NCBI RefSeq assembly: GCF_963662805.1
Contig: NZ_OY759880.1
Span: 1 to 64,000 of the forward strand
Direction of reading: 5' to 3'
From: an uncultured Cohaesibacter sp.
GTDB taxonomy: Bacteria > Pseudomonadota > Alphaproteobacteria > Rhizobiales > Cohaesibacteraceae
DNA: 64,000 nucleotides
Shown here: piece after piece, positions 61,716 through 64,000 of the stretch
How the letters are laid out: each line of letters starts with the position of its first letter
Numbering within the stretch: position 1 is the stretch's first letter
The notes under the pieces: model-generated
What the model saw: the letters and a program-made list of their open reading frames with translations, nothing else
Databases searched by the model: none
Told to the model about the DNA's origin: nothing
Position numbers and translations under genes: made by a program

Positions 61716-62603
61716 CTATTGCTCATCTCGCTTGGTGATGGCTTCGGCGATCTGCACCACGCGACGTGCCATGTCCGCATGCAGTCTCTCGACCATCTTG
61801 CCGTTGATTGTCATCACATTCTTGGACAGATTTTCCGGCGCGTCAAAGGCATTGATGATCTCGCGGCTCCATTCGATTTCGGCCTCGTCGGGCGAGAAGA
61901 TCCGATTGCAGTCGGCGACCTGTTTCGGATGGATCACGGTCTTGCCGTCCATGCCCATGTCGGCGCCCTGTTCGCACTCGGCAACGAAGCCTTCAAGGTC
62001 GTTGAAATTGTTGTAAACCCCGTCGAGAATGTCGAGATCATAGGCCCGCGCAGCAGCCAGACACTGCATCAGCCACGGCATCATCGGCGCACGACCGGGC
62101 ACCATCCGGGCGCGGGTTTCCTTAGCCAAGTCATTGGTTCCCATAACAAAACAGGAAAGACGGCGACCGTGATACTCCATCGTCGCACCGGCAATTTCCG
62201 CTGCCCGCAGCATCGCTCCGGGGGTCTCCATCATGGCCCAGATCTTGAGGGCCTGATCTGCCCCGGCATCGTTCAGCTTGCGACCGATGGCATAGACATC
62301 CTCAGCCGTGTCGACCTTGGGCACCAGCACCGCATCGGGCTTTGATTTGATGATCGCTTCAAGGTCGGCCTCCCCCCACTGGGTTTCGATGCCGTTCATC
62401 CGGACCACCACTTCACGATAGCCGAAACCACCGGCCATGACCGCATCGGCAACCTGATCCCGCGCCACGTCCTTCATGTCCGGCGCCACCGAATCCTCAA
62501 GGTCAAGCAGCAGCACATCCACATCGATGCTACGTGCTTTTTCGAGTGCCCGTGCGTTCGATCCGGGCATATAAAGAGCAGTGCGGCGTGGTCGGAAAGC
62601 CAT
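61716..62603 (-). CDS. HpcH/HpaI-CitE family malyl-CoA lyase or (3S)-malyl-CoA thioesterase
   Basis: 295 residues from the ATG at 62603 (GGAG eight bases upstream). CitE-like TIM barrel: RRTALYMPGSNARALEKARS, DVLLLDLEDSVAPDMKDVAR, VVVRMNGIETQWGEADLEAI, AVLVPKVDTAEDV, and MGMDGKTVIHPKQVADCNRI. It could be L-malyl-CoA/beta-methylmalyl-CoA lyase or the paralogous malyl-CoA thioesterase; linkage to mch and DUF1737 next to sdh recalls the mcl2 region of Rhodobacter sphaeroides (from memory). Either way it works on malyl-CoA in the ethylmalonyl-CoA pathway. Confidence 0.85.
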   Translation of the reverse strand: MAFRPRRTALYMPGSNARALEKARSIDVDVLLLDLEDSVAPDMKDVARDQVADAVMAGGFGYREVVVRMNGIETQWGEADLEAIIKSKPDAVLVPKVDTAEDVYAIGRKLNDAGADQALKIWAMMETPGAMLRAAEIAGATMEYHGRRLSCFVMGTNDLAKETRARMVPGRAPMMPWLMQCLAAARAYDLDILDGVYNNFNDLEGFVAECEQGADMGMDGKTVIHPKQVADCNRIFSPDEAEIEWSREIINAFDAPENLSKNVMTINGKMVERLHADMARRVVQIAEAITKRDEQ

Positions 62604-62751
62604 TGAAATTTCTCCAATCATCAAGACAATAGGCGTGCGCGATAGATAACCAACAATGTCGCGATGAGCCACCCCCCCTTTTAGGCCAACTACAATGTGT
62701 CACACTCCCAAACACATGGCGGCCTCACAACAGAGCGGACCAAAAAGAACA

Positions 62752-63924
62752 ATGACAAAGGCAGATCTGGTCATCATTGGCGGAGCCATCATGGGCTCCA
62801 GCCTTGCCTACTTCCTGAAAAAAGACCTCGGCTTCAAGGGCTCGGTCGTCGTGGTGGAAAAGGACCCTACCTACGCCCTTTCCTCGACCACGCTTTCGGC
62901 GGCATCGATCCGTCAGCAGTTTTCCACTCCGGAGAACATCCTTCTCTCCCAGTTCGGCCTCAAGTTCATCAAGGAGCTGAAGGAGCGCTTCGGCCCGGAT
63001 GCAGACATCGGCTTCCATGAAGGCGGCTACCTGCTCCTTGCCACTGAAGCGGGCATGCCAATCCTTGAGGGCAATCACAAGACCCAGGTCGAGATGGGCG
63101 CCGATGTCAAGCTGCTCACCCCCGATCAACTGAAAGCCACCTACCCGTGGATGAATGTCGATGACCTGTCCGCAGGCAGCTTCGGCGTCACGGGCGAAGG
63201 CTGGTTCGACGCCCACATGCTGCTCGATCTCGTACGCAAGGGCGCGATTGCCGCTGGTGCCACCTACATCAAGGATGAAGTGGTCGGCTTCGAAAAAGAA
63301 GCCAGCAAGGTAACCGCCGTCAAGCTCGCCTCTGGTGACAGCATCGCTTGTGGAGCTGCCGTCAACTGCGCAGGACCCAACTCCGGACGTGTCGCCGCCA
63401 TGCTCGGCATTCCGCTGCCAATCGAAGCCCGCAAACGCACGATCTTCGTCATCGACTGCAAGACCCCCCATCCCGGCATGCCCATGTTGATCGACCCCTC
63501 CGGCCTTTATATCCGTCCCGAGGGCGACTATTACATTGCGGGCGTCGGACCGGGTGCAGATCGCGACCCGGCCGTCGAGCTGAATGACGTCGATCCGCAT
63601 TATGATCTCTTCGAGGAGGTCATCTGGCCGACACTCTACGAGCGCATGCCCGGATTTGACGCCATCAAGATGGTCAATGCCTGGGCTGGCCATTACGAAT
63701 ATTGCACCCTCGATCAGAACGCGGTGATCGGAGCCCATCCCGAGATCACCAACTTCTACATTGCGGCGGGCTTCTCCGGTCACGGTCTGCAACACGCCCC
63801 CGGTGTTGGCCTCGCCATTGGAGAATTATTCCTCCACGGCGAATATCGCTCGCTTGATCCTTCGATTTTCGGTTATGAAAGGGTGGCATCCAACACCCCG
63901 GTCAGGGAACTCAACATCATCTGA
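62752..63924 (+). CDS. FAD-dependent oxidoreductase, DAO (sarcosine oxidase/glycine oxidase-like) family
   Basis: 390 residues from the ATG at 62752; an upstream in-frame ATG at 62695 gives 409, and neither has a strong ribosome-binding site. FAD site ADLVIIGGAIMGSSLAYFLK with VVVVEKDPTYALSSTTLSAA, and the C-terminal FAD-contact region NFYIAAGFSGHGLQHAPGVG. The family oxidises amines, amino acids or 2-hydroxyacids. The substrate is not evident. It is divergent from the malyl-CoA lyase gene by 148 bp. Confidence 0.85.
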   Translation: MTKADLVIIGGAIMGSSLAYFLKKDLGFKGSVVVVEKDPTYALSSTTLSAASIRQQFSTPENILLSQFGLKFIKELKERFGPDADIGFHEGGYLLLATEAGMPILEGNHKTQVEMGADVKLLTPDQLKATYPWMNVDDLSAGSFGVTGEGWFDAHMLLDLVRKGAIAAGATYIKDEVVGFEKEASKVTAVKLASGDSIACGAAVNCAGPNSGRVAAMLGIPLPIEARKRTIFVIDCKTPHPGMPMLIDPSGLYIRPEGDYYIAGVGPGADRDPAVELNDVDPHYDLFEEVIWPTLYERMPGFDAIKMVNAWAGHYEYCTLDQNAVIGAHPEITNFYIAAGFSGHGLQHAPGVGLAIGELFLHGEYRSLDPSIFGYERVASNTPVRELNII

Positions 63925-63949
63925 CCGGACAATCCGACGGGTATTCAGT

Positions 63950-64000
63950 ATGAGTATAGGTCCAGGCGAAATGGGCAAGCCAAACGGCAATCAGGGAGAA
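63950..64000 (+). CDS. Possible start of a further gene, cut by the window edge
   Basis: An ATG 25 bp after the oxidoreductase stop opens a frame of 17 codons to the window end (MSIGPGEMGKPNGNQGE). Without more sequence or a clear ribosome-binding site this cannot be confirmed. Confidence 0.25.
   Translation, partial: MSIGPGEMGKPNGNQGE

Overview
This 64 kb window reads as a chromosomal segment of an alphaproteobacterium, most likely of the order Hyphomicrobiales (Rhizobiales). The evidence is a ribosomal L21 protein fused to a helix-hairpin-helix tail, the block rplU-rpmA-(two GNAT)-obgE-proB-proA-nadD-rsfS-rlmH-envC-like-ctpA-yibQ-like-rppH, an F1-only atpHAGDC operon beside priA, the mdh-sucCDAB-lpd order, sdhCDAB next to mesaconyl-CoA hydratase, and a pair of Omp19-like Inh-domain lipoproteins. 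Genus-level placement (for example a marine Cohaesibacter-like organism) is a guess.

Layout. 0-7 kb: a marR-emrA-emrB type efflux operon (emrB cut by the window edge), a DMT-family transporter broken by two +1 shifts, a YciA-type thioesterase, and a GT2/GtrA/GT39 lipid-linked sugar transfer operon. 7-14.9 kb: an A+T-richer glycan island with two paralogous 756/757-residue proteins. Each joins an N-terminal GT-A domain to a C-terminal capsule-synthesis-like domain and ends in the same unusual tail. Between them lie a STELLO/DUF288-like protein, a small DDD-motif protein and a sulfotransferase; a tRNA-Ser(CGA) borders the island. 15-29 kb: the conserved translation, ribosome-assembly, proline, NAD and cell-envelope block on the plus strand. 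28.8-38.7 kb, minus strand: a chemoreceptor preceded by a CtrA-type box, the F1 ATP synthase operon and priA. 39-41.4 kb: fructose-6-phosphate aldolase/transaldolase, a XerC-type recombinase and a small secreted protein. 41.5-60 kb, minus strand: a TCA-cycle supercluster (zapE, mdh, sucC, sucD, sucA, sucB, a membrane protein, lpd; then Omp19-like lipoproteins, fba, a phosphatase-like protein lacking its cysteine, and sdhCDAB). 60-64 kb: ethylmalonyl-CoA-pathway genes (mesaconyl-CoA hydratase, a DUF1737 protein, a malyl-CoA lyase/thioesterase-type enzyme) and a divergent FAD oxidoreductase.

The central-carbon genes fit together. Mdh, SucAB-Lpd, SucCD and Sdh carry TCA flux, the mch/mcl module feeds C2-derived malyl and methylmalyl units into it, and SdhABCD and ATP synthase couple it to energy. 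The sdh operon has a perfect GntR/FadR-type palindrome upstream.

The most unusual part is the glycan/sulfotransferase island, which looks like a small, poorly described route to a (possibly sulfated) surface glycan. Three single-base frameshifts, all +1 in homopolymers and including one in the normally essential sucB, suggest sequencing or assembly errors rather than true pseudogenes.
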